A stretch of 64,000 nucleotides of DNA from Xiphias gladius (GCF_016859285.1 NC_053415.1:13719501-13783500); one strand, 5' to 3'. Positions 48,601 to 61,900 are shown, counted from the first letter of the stretch. The notes: generated from the sequence alone by a model not told the origin. Numbers and translations are program-made.

Positions 48601-51600
48601 GTGAGCTGACCCACATGTGCAAACTGACTGAGACATAGAATGTTTTCTTTGGATATGAAAAGGACAGAAGTAGGTTACCATAATAGTGCAAAGCCGTAAG
48701 CCAGGTATACCAGACTTGGGTTGTAGTACCTTGTTCACTAGGACAACCACTTTCCCTGACTGCCCCTCTGTCCTCCTGCGGTCCAGATGTTTCTTGGTAA
48801 TATAAACTGCAACTCTGGTTTTACCACTTCCTGTTGGGAGGCATATGATGATGTTTTTCCCCTCCAAGGCAGGTTTAGCAACATCCATCTGATAATCTCG
48901 AAGAACAATATCCGCGTTTTCTTGGCCTCTGACTGCTGCTCCTGGGTCAGTTCCATCTGTAATGCAGAGCAGAGGTTCAGACAGACAAAACTTTTGTCCA
49001 TGTCAGCAACCCACAATCACAGGCATTACCAGCAGGAAAAGACTGTGCTTGTCATTTTTGTTGGTCTTCGTCTTGTAGTGAAATGCCTTCTTAATGTTGC
49101 TATTAAAAAGTCTAAAGATACACATACAGCATACACCTAATTTGTGGAATATATCGATTTGTTGAATAAGTTAATTGTCCCTTCTGCAATGTTTTTCCTT
49201 GCAAAAGCTAACATCTGTATCTATTTTGCTCGGCTTGTATCATTTTATCATGTGTCCTTTCAGTCAAGTTTTTAAGGACAGCAGACCTGCTGTAATCAAC
49301 TTCAGTCAGGCTTTGTGTTGCTGGCAAGCTATGACTCACTTGTTCTGTCTAGACCAGGGATAAAACATGACTATGGAGCCATGCATAATGTGCACGTACC
49401 CCCCCCCCCCAAAAAAAAAACCTCAGCTCTAAGTTCTACATTTCCCCTCAGTTATGAGTTCAAACCCCCAGAATGTATTTTTTTTTTCTCAGTGCAGACG
49501 GCTTTTAATTTTCCTTCTAATACTTAGTATGCCAGAGGTTAAAATGCTGTTTCGAGTGACTCCATAAAGTAAATACACGTCTTTGCTGATGGAGAGATAG
49601 CGCTTTATCAACAATAGGAAGTATACAGTGGTCTGCATAGCCCCCCACAACTTTTACCAGCAGTTTCCAGACGCTACACATATTAAAGATGGAAAGGCAG
49701 CAATCAGCTTTGTTTAATACCCAGAAGAACAGAAAAACCACAGGCATGTTTTTCAGTGTGATTCAGTGCAGTGATACTCCCTTAATTTCAGAAGACCCAC
49801 CCACAAATAATTCTGCACATGCAACTCTTTTAAGAGACTGGTGGAGCAATCTTACATGTAACTCTGCACTCTGATCAGATACAGTCAGACATATGGTATA
49901 ACTCAAATGACTGAGACTAACTGTACTGTAACCTCACATTAATAAATTAAAAGATGTGGGAATGGAAAATGATTTTATGAAATGGAGAAACTGAGGAAAC
50001 CGTTTCTTCATTTCATACAATCATTTCCACTGCTTCATTAGTCCACATTACGTGCCACTTCTCTGTTCTGGGTTGATTATCCCTGAAGCAATTATTCATT
50101 ATGTGAACGCCATGTCAGAAAAAGACTTTATATGAAAAGGGTGCCGAGAAAGAGGATGCTGATGCGGTATCTAGAGCTGTAGAGGAGGGCTCCACCTCAC
50201 AGTGACTTGAATAAAACTTTACCTTCACATTTCTCTGCAAGCCAGCAATATACAGTTAGCATGTGGTTTAAATCAGAGGCGCTGGTTATGCTCTGTTCTC
50301 TTTGACCTTTATGTGGTTCATCATTGTACACACATGGCACATATTCTTTGGTGTCAAGCAGGCAGGGCAGAAAAATTTTCCACTTCCAGCATATTCCAAC
50401 TACACATTGCCTTTATGATACGATAGAACATCTACAGATCAAACGGGCATTTCTGTTGCTGTGACTTGTGTTTGGTCTTTGTGTGTGGCCTACCGGGGCA
50501 GAAAAAGAGCAAGCTTTTTCGATTACTAACATTCTTTAAATGCTTTAACAACATTAACAGCAACAAGGATGGGCGAGGTTGAATCAGTCCCACCTGGTTG
50601 TAAGGGCTCCAAGCTGTTTGGCAGTTGTTCAGATTCAGTGCTCGCTCCTTCGTACAGGTCTGAGAAGATATCAACTGGGGTGTAAAAATCACAGTCAAGA
50701 CAGGCAGGAGATACATCTAAACCTTGTTCACTGCACTGGCAGTAACAGCTGTTAACGGGTCACTTCACCCAAATTACCAAAAAAGCAAATTTCACCACTC
50801 GTCCCTAGCCATGCAGTTGGTTCCAGATTTACTTGCTAGGGATTTGAGATATCTTTCTCTGAGGTTTCTGCTGCCTCTCCAATACCAGAGATGACCTGAA
50901 TTTCCTTAAAGCATTTAAAAGTACATTTGGGAAATTTTTTTTTTTTTACAGAGGCAATGCCCCAGTTACTCCAGATTACCCACACAGAATTTTTTCTTTT
51001 CTAAATGTACTTATGTTATCGCCTCGTTGAACATGTCTCTGTAAAACCTTTACACATAAAAAGAAAGCTATCTACATGGACAGATGCCACTACGGGTAAG
51101 TGACTGTCCACTGTACAGTATGAATTCAGTTACTTGTCCAAAAATCTGTTCAACATGTACTGAATCAGGTTCCCCCCTTACTGCTGTCAGCTGTTATAAC
51201 TGATATCATTAGTTTTTTTTGTTTTTTTTCACTGATCATTGAGGAGAGGTGCTCTGTAAGACCTGGGGCTTCATCCTGAGGATCCTCTGTTATGCTGGCG
51301 TCCAAATCCGGGCTTTCAGCTGCTGCCTGCTGACTCTCCTCTTTGATAGCTTCACTTCCTGCGCGTTCATCTTTCGGGGAAGGAAGTTTTTCATCTGAAC
51401 CTAACAATAAATAAATAAAAACATTTCGGAATGGGGAAAATAATAATCCCAAAACTACAGCAAGAAAATAGTTCTGAGAGTTTTAGAGATTATTACCGAT
51501 AATTTCTCATGACACTATAATTACTTATCTCTAAGTTTATGAGCTCTAATAAAGTCACCTGGCGTGTCACGGTCAGGTGACCCTCCAGTCAGCTCATACA

Positions 51601-52491
51601 GGTATTGGTGTTCCGTTTCGCGCAGGATATTGAGAAATTTAGAGAACCACCCCGGTCGACCTCTCACGATGCACCTCAGGAGTTCACGGGCTCCACTCCG
51701 GGGTCCTCTGGCGGTGATTTCGGTTTTAACCTGCAACATGACGAAGACAGAAGGGCAGAGTCGAGTGCTGGAGCTACCGGAGTGTGGCGTGGCGCCGCGC
51801 TCTGCAAAACAGATGAGTGCGTCCGTCTGCCATCTTGCGGTCAACAACCAAAAGGACATCTATCGGGACTCGGGAGTTAAGAAAGTTGAACTCAAACGTA
51901 CACGAACTGAGGTACACAAAACCACACGTGGTGACAGTTTGTCTTGTGAATTCATCCTGACCACACACCGGGGCCCTTGGACACTTACATCACCTTCCAT
52001 GCACCATAGCCGAGGGGCCGATTCACAGCAGCTCACCGTCACTCCGGTGTACTTACGATTTCAGAGTCCTCTTCCGTCAGCAGGCCTTCGGAAAAACAGT
52101 GCAGACACACCTCCTGAGTCTTCATGCCCACAAGACTGGGAGACAGCAGGCGGATAAGCCGGACGCAGTAATCGTTCTCTGCCTCCTCTTCAGGTTTCGG
52201 GAGGTTGACCTGCATACAGTCCGCTGCATAGTCACAACCTGAATTCAACAGCGCGTCGACAAATGCCCTGAACCAGCCAGGGGTATGTGGCTTCTTCAGG
52301 ACTGCGGTAATGAGGAGGTCCGCAGCCGCTATGTTGCCCTCGGTCCTCGCCCTTTGTCTGATCTGCTCCTTTTGGTCGGCCGCGACAAAGTGTATATGAT
52401 CCAGGACCTGCTCCACCACAATGCGCTCCCGCAGCCTCGGCCTGAAGTCCTCAATGAGACCCTCCCATGTTTCATCTGTCTCGGATGCCAT
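42699..52491 (-). CDS. ifih1: Interferon-induced helicase C domain-containing protein 1 (MDA5)
   Basis: Cytosolic sensor of long double-stranded RNA that signals through MAVS to type I interferon. The 16 coding exons, 5' to 3': 52057-52491, 51559-51730, 51182-51400, 50594-50659, 48730-48956, 47819-48029, 46497-46714, 45827-45928, 45606-45729, 45250-45465, 44434-44690, 44181-44330, 43900-44061, 43616-43809, 43394-43487, 42699-42896; all phases close, 1014 aa (human 1025). The two N-terminal CARDs are exons 1-2 ([11 protein letters not shown]..., then [20 protein letters not shown]). A variable acidic linker follows. The helicase has motif I LPTGSGKT (337-344), motif [11 protein letters not shown] (DECH 451-454), [36 protein letters not shown] and motif [10 protein letters not shown] (799-806). 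The zinc-binding C-terminal domain has [14 protein letters not shown] and CKDCGQ, ending SSDDEETN. The start is the first ATG, 106 bases downstream of an ISRE pair. Confidence 0.96.
44748..45118. mobile_element. Palindromic (foldback) MITE-like element in ifih1 intron 10
   Basis: The left arm begins ACATTTTGGGCAATATGCTT and contains GTTAGCTTAGCAAAAAGACT. The right arm, read in reverse complement, begins ATATTTTGGGAAAATACGCT and contains GTTAGCTTAGCTTAGCATAA and GACTGGAAACAG. The element, about 370 bp, fills most of the 0.56-kb intron between 45250 and 44690. The arms are imperfect: the left one has lost about 35 bp relative to the right. A single arm of the same family is at 26929-27150. Recognised from sequence as a common percomorph MITE; the family name is not asserted. 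Confidence 0.75.
46715..47818 (-). other. ifih1: ifih1 intron 6
   Basis: A 1.1-kb intron between the exon ending VNLSG and the exon carrying the DECH box. No coding exon or named repeat was recognised. Confidence 0.55.
48957..50593 (-). other. ifih1: ifih1 intron 4
   Basis: A 1.6-kb intron within the linker between the CARDs and the helicase, mostly AT-rich. It includes a C/A homopolymer pair at about 49400-49420. No exon or recognisable repeat seen. Confidence 0.55.
50750..51115. repeat. Diverged interspersed repeat in ifih1 intron 3
   Basis: Starts GGGTCACTTCACCCAAATTA and contains TTTGAGATATCTTTCTCTGA and CCAGTTACTCCAGATTACCC. The order of these motifs matches a repeat I recognise from percomorph genomes ('agttcacccaaa ... 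gagatatct ... gttactcaagataatcca'). Strongly diverged, edges approximate. Confidence 0.45.
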
Positions 52492-52597
52492 TGCGGCTCA
52501 CCCAGCCGACAACACTTGAGCCCAGTATTGTGCTCCACGCTAGCCCCGGCGCAGTTAAAAACCACTGTCAGCGGAGGCTGGTGATTCACTGTGCTAA

Positions 52598-52626
52598 GGA
52601 AAATGAAACTCTTTCACTTTCGTTTC
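52598..52626 (-). promoter_or_regulatory. ifih1: Two interferon-stimulated response elements upstream of ifih1
   Basis: 52598-52610 reads GGAAAATGAAACT (the reverse strand gives AGTTTCATTTTCC, fitting AGTTTCNNTTTC). 52611-52626 reads GAAACGAAAGTGAAAG on the gene strand, containing GAAAGTGAAA. Both fit the ISRE/IRF consensus GAAANNGAAA, lie back to back, and are 106-136 bases upstream of the ATG. MDA5 is a known interferon-stimulated gene, so these are the likely STAT1/STAT2/IRF9 and IRF sites. Confidence 0.85.
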
Positions 52627-55600
52627 TCCAAAACGCCCAAGAACTAAACTGGCCACTAGGTGTGAGTATTGGGTGACAGTTGTTGTTTTTTTTTGCATGC
52701 ACACCAATGAAAATACGTTTTCATCTATTTGAAGGAGGCATTTAGAGCTGTTTTGTGTTGTGAAGCACTGAAGCCAAATATTTCTAATATTAAAAGACCT
52801 ATTGTTAGTTCACAGCCGATACTAAGGCTCTTGCATTTGTTTACCACCTCTCTCTGTATCAATACAATTCTTTCAGGAACTTTTTAAAAGCCTCACCCAC
52901 CCATTGTGCACTCACACATATGTTTCAGTTGTGGCTCGTTAGGCTTCTTCTCCCCCTCATGTTGCACCTGTCGAGGACAACTTACACCTGACCCATGGCT
53001 ATTGGTCCATCGATTTACTGCAGGTGACCTCGTGTAATTCCCAGTAAAGCTCCGCCCATCATCAACCCGAGGAGAGGTCTAATCAGCCAGAGAAATTGAA
53101 AGCACCAGACTTTCCTAAGCCAATGCTCAATAATCATTGGTTAATTAATGCTATCATATCTCTCTTATTCTTTATTACATATTTTAAAGGCAAAAACTGT
53201 ATTTTTATTGTAAATTTGGCTATATGGACTGAAAAAAAGGGAAAGCCAGTGACACAACTATGAGTGTGTTTTAATTTATTGTTCCCACAGCTTGAAAAAC
53301 AAAAATGTACTACTGTTTTTTTTCTAAAGAGTTTCTCATATAATTTACTCAGTAAAAAAAAAAATTTTTTTTTTTTTTTTTTTTATACATCTGACAATAT
53401 GATGTATTTATTTTCTAACAATTGTCTAATAACATTATCTTTAATGTACATTGCCAACAAAAACAGTACAGGGAAATAATATGATTTGTTGTTGAGTGGT
53501 TAGTTACAGTATACATGAAGATGCTGACTTAGCATTTGGATTGGTTGTATAGGCACAAGACCCTCTCTGGGGCCTGTTTATGCGCAAGTACTAACTTTCC
53601 ATGTGTTCAAAATGCCCCTCCCACCCTCTACTCCCAATGCACCCTGTAAGTGCATCCTAAAAGAGACAAGTATGCTGACATCATTTTATATTGTAATGTG
53701 CTACTTTGGGCTCATAAGCAGTGCAAACAGTAAATATATTGATAAAAAACACATGCACTGCCTTGTAGAAATGCCTACATCATACATGTTTGTCAGAGGC
53801 CTAGCACTGGGATAACAGCAGAATATTCTTACATCTGCTTTCTGCCCGGACAAGCATGTATGGTGTCTTCTGTTGGCTTAATGTAATACAGTAGGTGCAC
53901 ATAAGTGACCGCAGAAATAATGCACATTGTTTAAAGAAGAAAACTACAGTATACTTGATACTATACTGTATATTGCAGTGCAATTATCCATAACCCCTGA
54001 GTCGCACTTCAGAGAAGACAGGCATACAACTAAGGATAAGAAAACTGTTCTCAAACCTTTGTGATAATGCTGTATTACGCTAATAGCTGCAGAAAATAGT
54101 TTGTATAGTATGTTCATATGCAGGCTCAGGCTCTCTAAGAGGTAGAGTCTGTATATGTTTGCACACAGGCTTCAGACTCTAACAGACCAGGTACATCCAT
54201 GACTTTTGAGGGTGTCCATTTTGGCCAGTCGCAGGCAAGATCTTCTGTCACTGTGGAGGAAATTCACTGTGCATGTTTCCACTTATGGCTTTGCCAGTGC
54301 CTCAGTTTCAGGTGTTATGCAAAGATTGCAGCCACTGGAGGACGAATGCCTGGGGCTGTGTAATCTTTTCCCCTCCTCATACTTCAGGTACTCACAGCTG
54401 TGCGATGGTAATGGGGACACAAAGCAGTGCAGCGCCCTATCTTTGGCTCACATTCTTGCTTCCCAGTCCCAGGTTGCACTTGCAAACCGCTTGAACACCA
54501 GGTCTTTGTCCACCAGCTGCCAGACTGCCTTGGTGACAGAGGTGGGCGCGCCTCCCGCCAGAATTTGGAATCTTCAGTCGTGGCCTCCCCAGCTCTTCTT
54601 GCCTGTTGCACTGACTGGATGGTAGGACGCTAATTGATCAGTTGCACTGCCCCGTTCCTGGGGCCACTTTAGCAGTGAGTGGTACAGTAGCTGCTAGTAG
54701 CTGCTCCCTGTTGACACTCAGCGTCTGGAGCGATAACTGTTCCCTCATCTGACTACAGGCATTAAAAGGTGGAAGAAAAAGGTTGAAAGGTTTGTTGGCA
54801 AATTCCTGTCCAAAGAAATGATCATTGTTAACTATGCAAAAGGCATTTCACAATCCTATCAGTTGCTGGGCAGGAATTCTGCTGGTAGTGTGTTCGTCCT
54901 GGAACCCCGGATATCTGTGTGGGATGTGGGATGACCTATTTGTGTGGCCTTTTCCCGCCCATCTCGCGTGCTTTATGCACAGGAGTACTGGAAGTAGAGG
55001 ATTGGTGGCTTCCGAATGTATGCCTGTCCATCAGGTTACCTACTTTTGTCTTTCTTCTTGCCTGTGCTCAGTACTAAGAAGCGTTTAGACTTGTGTGTGG
55101 TGCTGCTGTCACCCTTGACTTCTGCTGGAACAGAAAGGTTGGGTTTTTGAGTGTCCATCTCTGCCATACATCCCTGTTTTTGGATCCTGTTACCTTGATC
55201 TATGCCAAGCAAAACCCACAGGTACATTCTCTGGCTCTGCAGCTGACACCAGGAAGAAGCCCACATAACATGATGGACTAATGCCTGTATCCTGACGTGT
55301 GCTGGACAGTGGGACCTATGCACCAAGATCAGATTTCATAACAGTAGGTCATGTGATTTTCGTCCTGGTGGCCCACTCCAGTGTAACCAGTTTTTTGTTG
55401 GGACATAAAATGTTGTAGCAGAGTAACAGGAAGGAATAAAGAACCCATTAGTGCCCATTAGAACATAAAGCCTGGTTAGTTGGTTGGTAAGTTGGTTAAG
55501 TGTCGTAATGCTACTTTTATCAAGACCAGGTGGAGCCCTTTAACCAGCACCCTTGGTGATTAAGTAGAATTTAGTTAAGAAGCTGCAAACTTAGTGATTG

Positions 55601-55957
55601 AGGAATTTCTACCCTCATATAGGGGCAGTCTCCACTAGGTAGGTTGAATAGGTTCATCCTAATTGGTTGGGCATCTATATTTTCAGTGAGAAAAGTGAGG
55701 GAGTGATGACGCTTATAGATCAAAGGGCTCCTGTTTAGATAGAACTACTGTTACAATATGTAACCATTGTTATTACACTGTTAACTGCAGAGAACAGTGT
55801 TTTATCCACATGCATAATTAAAAGACACCTTATTTCTATTACCAAGGCATTGCAAACTAACAATACAGATGTCTGTCCCAGCATGCTCATAAAAAGTTGC
55901 TACTTAGTAATTACAGCATTACAACCCAGATATTAGAACACTGTGTTGCTGAAAGGT
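52627..55957. other. Intergenic: ifih1 upstream - kcnh7 downstream
   Basis: About 3.3 kb. In mammals GCA (grancalcin) sits here; no EF-hand coding exon was recognised. 52.7-54.1 kb is AT-rich with T/A homopolymers near 53350-53385. 54.1-55.4 kb is richer in G+C and has several moderate open frames on both strands with no recognisable protein. The remainder should include the kcnh7 3' UTR. Confidence 0.55.
54100..55400. other. Unassigned GC-richer block, possibly a decayed mobile element
   Basis: Open frames of 87-139 codons occur on the + strand (54206-54625, 54825-55088) and 96 codons on the minus strand (55036-55326), but none resembles a family I know and no convincing splice structure links them. 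The composition differs from the AT-rich flanks. A decayed retroelement or a non-coding transcript are both possible. Confidence 0.25.
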
Positions 55958-58900
55958 TTATGGTCCTGGAAACGCTGGGTCTGAAACAGGTCTATGGAGT
56001 CCAGTGGTGTTGAGGTTGGAATCAGAAGGGGATGGGGAGGAAGAGGAGGAGGAGGTGGAAGAGGTTTCAGTTGGAAGAGGGATCAATGCAGACTTTTGAT
56101 GCCCTGTGATCTGTTGTTGCTGCTGCTGCTGTTGTTGTTGTGGTTCTGTATGTCTTTGTACAAGCAGTGCTGTAAGGCTGTCCTCGATGGGTGCATTCAC
56201 GTTGGCCAGGCTTGACAGAGGGTCTTTGGAATCCTGAATGGCGCTCTCCAGTTTGTGGTTGGGGCCCTAATGAGAAGTGTGGCAGAACACATAAAGCTTA
56301 GAAGCCTGCACTGGGGTAAGTTAAGATTGTTCATTCATCATTTGCATTAATTTAAGATTTTGTTTCAACCTGTTAACCTATTCCAACTAAAATAATTGAA
56401 TGAAAACTGTCAATTGTGAAGTTATAATTGACAGAAAAAAATAACTGCAATATTAATAATATTAATACAAATTATTAAGCTTACAAAACTTTATTTTTTA
56501 ATAGTAAAAAACAATCATAGAAAATATGTGAAAGTGGCTTGGATTCTTTCCTTATGAGTGTCCAAATGTTACTTCAAAAACTGTGGCAGACAATCCGTCA
56601 AGACGTACATCAGTAACAGTGTGAGGAAGGTAGGAGCTAGGTTTATGAAACAGTGGGAGTTTGTAAGATTATAGAGACTGCCTCATTGTCTCACTGAAGA
56701 TCACTAATGACTTGGTGAGAATTTGACTGATGATTGTAACAGAACAGCTGATGCTCGACTTCAGTGTAAAAAAACAACAACACCTGACTCATTGTGTGAT
56801 AAAAAAGAAAACAGTCTCTACTGAGTAAAGAGAGAACAGCCTTACTTGAGTTCCTGTATGGCTGAAAAAATGGCTTGCAGTCAGAGCAACTGGCTGAACC
56901 TTCACAGCAGGTCTGTGATAGTCTGGACTGGCAGTCACAGTGCTGTAGGCCGGAGGTCCCAGAGTCGGTTGTCTCTGTAGCAGCTGCAGGATGGTCTGAA
57001 TATCTGACATCAGCTGAGACTCCAGCCTTCAAGAAGTAGAGAAAGGAACAGAGTGAGGCACACAAACAGAGAAGAGGAGATGACTGAATTCTGTCAAGTC
57101 CGACCATTTAAAGGCTGAGAAAAACATTCAGTTGTACCTCACTGAGCACTAGATGGAGCTTCCGCTCCTCAACAGTGGACAAATGAAGAGATGGTAAAGG
57201 CGTGGTAACACACTTTGCCAGAGTAGAAGACGAAAGACACTGCTCCTGCTAGGAGTGATAATGAGCTTTGTGCGGGAGGTGTGAATTCAGCCTTTAGTGT
57301 GGAAATGACTGTATCACATTCGTTTGGTCAATCTAATTATGACTAGATTTCATCCAAGCTCTATATTTAGGACGTCAGGCAAAAATCGGGTAATGCTGAA
57401 TAACTTTTTAATTACCCGAATCCCACTGAATATACATAGACATTGTCAAATTGGTTATGTTCCTTGTTTACTTTGTTCCCGTAGTGAGGCAGCACTTATG
57501 TGGGGTAAAGTACAAGCAGTCACAGAGTAGACATTCATTGCAGGTTAAGCAAGCTGCATTTTTCTTTGCTATTTACGAGGATTTGTTGAGGAGACTCCTA
57601 CACCAACATTACTTTTTCCTGTCATATCCTTTCAGACTAGTCAAAGCCACAAAAACACAAAATGACAGAGAAGTGCTGCTCTTCCTGCTGCCAGCTAGCA
57701 TTAGGGAAAAAACAAGGTCAGGTAGAGTGCAGTGGATAAAATGTCTTATTTGTGCTAAATAAAATGAGCCAACCCAGTATTTCAAGCACCCCAGTGCTGT
57801 CTCTCTTTGTCTGTGATAATTCCAGCTAAAAATACCACCTGCTGTTCATTTGTGTGTCTATTTTAGGTGGTCTGCTGGCTGCAGGTGTGTTGTTTAAAAC
57901 AACGGCCAGCCAGTCAAATACAGAAAATAATGAGAAGAAAATGTAATGTATTAATTCTGGAAAGGTAGTGTACTTACATATTTATTGTTAAAATCACAGT
58001 GAGTTTAGCTAGAAAGTGGCTTTCAGACAGACTTTGTTCTTAGTCATCAGTTTTAGATTCTGAGTACTAAAGTGTAAAATTGTACAAACAAACCAAAGTG
58101 CACCGATTCCTTCTCAAGTTTGATTTGTTCCGGTTCTACAGTGGTACATCCTGCTTCCAGGAGATCAAGCCTCCCACTCTGACTCCCAACAGCAGCTTCT
58201 GCCAGCTAGTTGCCTTTCTCCACCTACTCATGTACATTTGCAATTGAACTACACGTTTCCAGTGATGGCAGTCAAAGTGTAGCTTACTTTTAGCAGTGTG
58301 GGAAGTGACATCTTTATTTAAAAAATAAAGCACTCCATAATCATTAAGTCACCAACTGAAAATGTAATGATAGGACAATTTATAAGAATAATCCTAAACT
58401 GAATTGTGTTACTTCCTCAGAATTTGACCAAAAACTATCAAAATGTCCCACGCTCCCGGCTTAAAGGGTGCTTTTACAAATGTCTGCACAGGCTGGTTTT
58501 AAATCCTGCACGTCTGTTTTCCAACCATTACCATTTATTTGATTTGGAACGGTTTGTGACTATGGCCAAAATGTGTGCTGTTTTCACTGTGACAGTGTAG
58601 ACAATTGCAACAGAGTAGAGCAAAGTGATTTGCGTCAAAGCAAATCAGGTCACATTAGAAGTGCATGACTGGGTTTTCTGGACTCATCCCTGCCTTCTGG
58701 CTATTCCCATTGTAGTTGATGAAGTTTGTAAGTCAGCGCCAGACACATACAGGTGAATTTGCCAGGGGATCCCCTAGTCTTTTTAAGGTAAAACAGCAAA
58801 TGTTCCACCCTACAGTTAAAGAATGACTTTGAGGATGACATTTCACTCCTTGAGACAAATTTTGTTTCTTAAACAATGGAGTTTACAAAGTTGAAGAATC

Positions 58901-61900
58901 AGCTGCAATGAACTAAAGAATAAACTCTGTTGATGTCATTTTCCCACCTGTGGCAAAACACTACCTTGTCATACTAACAGCGGTGAAAGAAGCATTCAGA
59001 TCTTTTAGTCAAGATATATGGAATAATATGAGATAATACTTAAATACTTTGTCATTAAAATGTATGCCAAGTGTACAAAGTAAAAGTACCTGCAGAAAAC
59101 TGTCCCTGTGTAAAATTTCTTTAACGTAATACTGAGTCATTCTTACTGATGTATTTATGTGTAAGCAGTGCGCTCTGTCATACTCTGTTTCAGTTACAAT
59201 TATCCTGCAAGTGGCCCGAGTGAAGATGATATCTACCATCACTTGATACAGTCTCCTGGTAAGTCTGGGAAACTGCTACACTGTGTACTAACAGCCAGTG
59301 TAGTGAGTGGGCATCAAAGACAAACCCAAGATGCTGCAGTTTCAACCAATAAGACTGTCTGACATGAATGATAAAACTGTAATAAAGAAAAAAAAAAGTC
59401 TCTGTGTCGGTGAAACTCGAAACGATTGAGTCTTAAAACAACATGTTACTTGAAGAAAAAAAAGAGAAGAAAAAAGCACTTCTGATCATGCACTGGTTTA
59501 TAAACTGATCAACTTCACATTCTGGGGTAATTCATAGTTTATGACAATTACATGAGGATCAACCATCTGTATGCTGACTCTGAAAATATGTACCTGTTTA
59601 AGTGCTCTTGGAGCTGACCTAAGCGCTGTTCCACCTCTCCATATGTGATTTCGCTGGTAGAATTATCGTCTTCTCTCAGGTCCTGGATCTGTGCTGACTC
59701 ATCCAGGAAGTCTGCAGGCTTCTTACGGGCCCATTTATCACAGCACAGATCTGGAAAGCCAAACCAACATGCACGCTTTAAAACCTCACATGTGGGTTAG
59801 AACAACGTCATCACTAAGCAAAAAAATCCCTCTAAAATAGAATGTAATAAATCTCCACAGGAGAGCTGTGTGTAGGTTTTTTGTTGTAATATATCAAGCC
59901 CTTGTACTGGGAGAATTGTTAATGCAGTTTTTTTTTCTGTGGCAAACTAACCCTGTTGTTATCTCTGCTTGGCACCTGGTAGTATTCAGCTTGTTGTCCA
60001 GTGATATGGGTTGAGCCCCTTTTGTGATTTTAAACACAGAGATGGTTAGTTCTGTGATTACACTATCTCCTGCAGCAGTCTGTGCAGGAGGCTTTGTACT
60101 ACCATGATGAATTGTATAGATATGAGCATCCTTGTTGGCTGTTCTGTGTGCCCTCACCATGGATGGCATTTACCTTTCATCTCATGTGGCCTTATTTTCA
60201 GCACCCTTCCAGCAGTAGAGATTAACAATAGCTTCAGTCTGTCAATCAGCAGGTTTTTTTTTCTCCATATCCCCAACTGTCTGTTTTGTACTAGTTGGCT
60301 ACAGAGGCTTGTCAATGGAATGTGCTACGTCCATGCAAAACCCTGTGGTTTCCAAACCAGATGTTCAGTTACGGTAAGTGTACAGTTTTGCATTTATTGT
60401 ACTGTATTTCAGATCTCTGAACCGGACTCCAAGGAGAATAAAAAAGCTGACTTTAAATGTGGAATTAGCACTTTCTGTAGTTTGTTTTATTGAAGAAACT
60501 AAGGTTGCAAATCAGTATGAAGCAGACTAGTTTAGTAAGACAATCTGTATCCTATTTCGTATTTCAAATCTATGTCTTTAAAGCTCAGCGTACTTATACA
60601 GGGATGAATACTGTCATGTGTCATAGTCACGTCTCTATTGTGGAAAAATAGGTCAGTGGATTGGCTGCTGTTGATATGTACAAGTGTGGACACAAAAACA
60701 GAAAAATATGAAGCTATCCATAGCAATAGCCAGGCAATAAAAATGGCTTTTGTGAAGCTAGTAATGTTCAGCTTTTGTTGGCTGTGTACAATAATTGGAT
60801 GATGATTATATCAAGCTAATGCCCCTGCACTGTGGTCCTCATTACGCCTAATGTTGTGTTCAGACCAACATTAGCACTACATGAAAAAGCAGCCTTCTCA
60901 TTCAATTCAATGTTGCAATTGACTAAACAAATACTGTATATGCAACCACACCTTCGTGGTTGATTACTTTGTAATGTGACTTCTACCATTTACCTTGCAA
61001 TTGTTAAGAGTGAGGATAAAATTATTGTCACTGTGATAACTGTCCAGAGATGTGAAACCCTGTTTCATACTATTATAAACCTCTGTACAGTGTTTTGGCA
61101 AAGAGAAGGATGGATCTTTTACTCAAACCAGCCTTGGAAGCCTGGGAAGATCTCGACATTCTCCACAAATAGCTCTAACCTCCCAGTAGGAGATGGTAGT
61201 GCAGTAACAAGGACGTGATCCCCCACTGGCTTCCCCTGATCGCCAATTATGCCCCGCACCACACAGGAACAGCTAGCAACCCTTCTTTACTGTTATTGTT
61301 ATACAACTGAAAATTATGTTAGGAAAATAATTATAGTTCATTAGTAAAATGGATATATCACCTTCAAAAGACAGACTTCTCTCCAAGCTGTCTCTGGCAA
61401 TAATATCTGAGTCCATGACTGGGGCATTTGGTGGAGAGGAACCCAGGACTCCTGAACATCTTTTTAGGCACGAGTGAGACTCCCTCTCCCTCCCCATGTC
61501 TTTAACCACTTCCTTGTTTTCCTCTGTGAAAGGGCAAGCAACAGGTGTTAGTGGAATAACAGTACTCTATCCCATAGAGAATAAATGTTCTCAGTGAGCA
61601 CCACTCTGTGAGCAATAATAAATAAAGAACAAATTTGCAACCACAAAGCTGAACAATGTTGTGCTGGACCTGTGCTGGTTAGTTTCAGCTCTCCTTTAGA
61701 TAGATCTGGTGTGATGGAGATTCTTCTTTTAATGCTTTGGGTGCCCTCACCATCTGAATCGCAGCCTTGGGAACTGGAGGGCTGCAAAAATGTGAGAGTT
61801 AAAATCTCTTAGTTAATGCAGGTAATGGTAATTTTTTACTAGAAGATGAATAAAATCTAATATAATTTGATAAAACAGGACCAACTGAACATGATGTTCT

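Noticed and set aside
51564..52157. 197-codon open frame on the + strand opposite ifih1
   Set aside because: It is the antisense shadow of ifih1 exons 1 and 2 and the intron between them; the minus-strand CARD-coding frame is clearly the real one.
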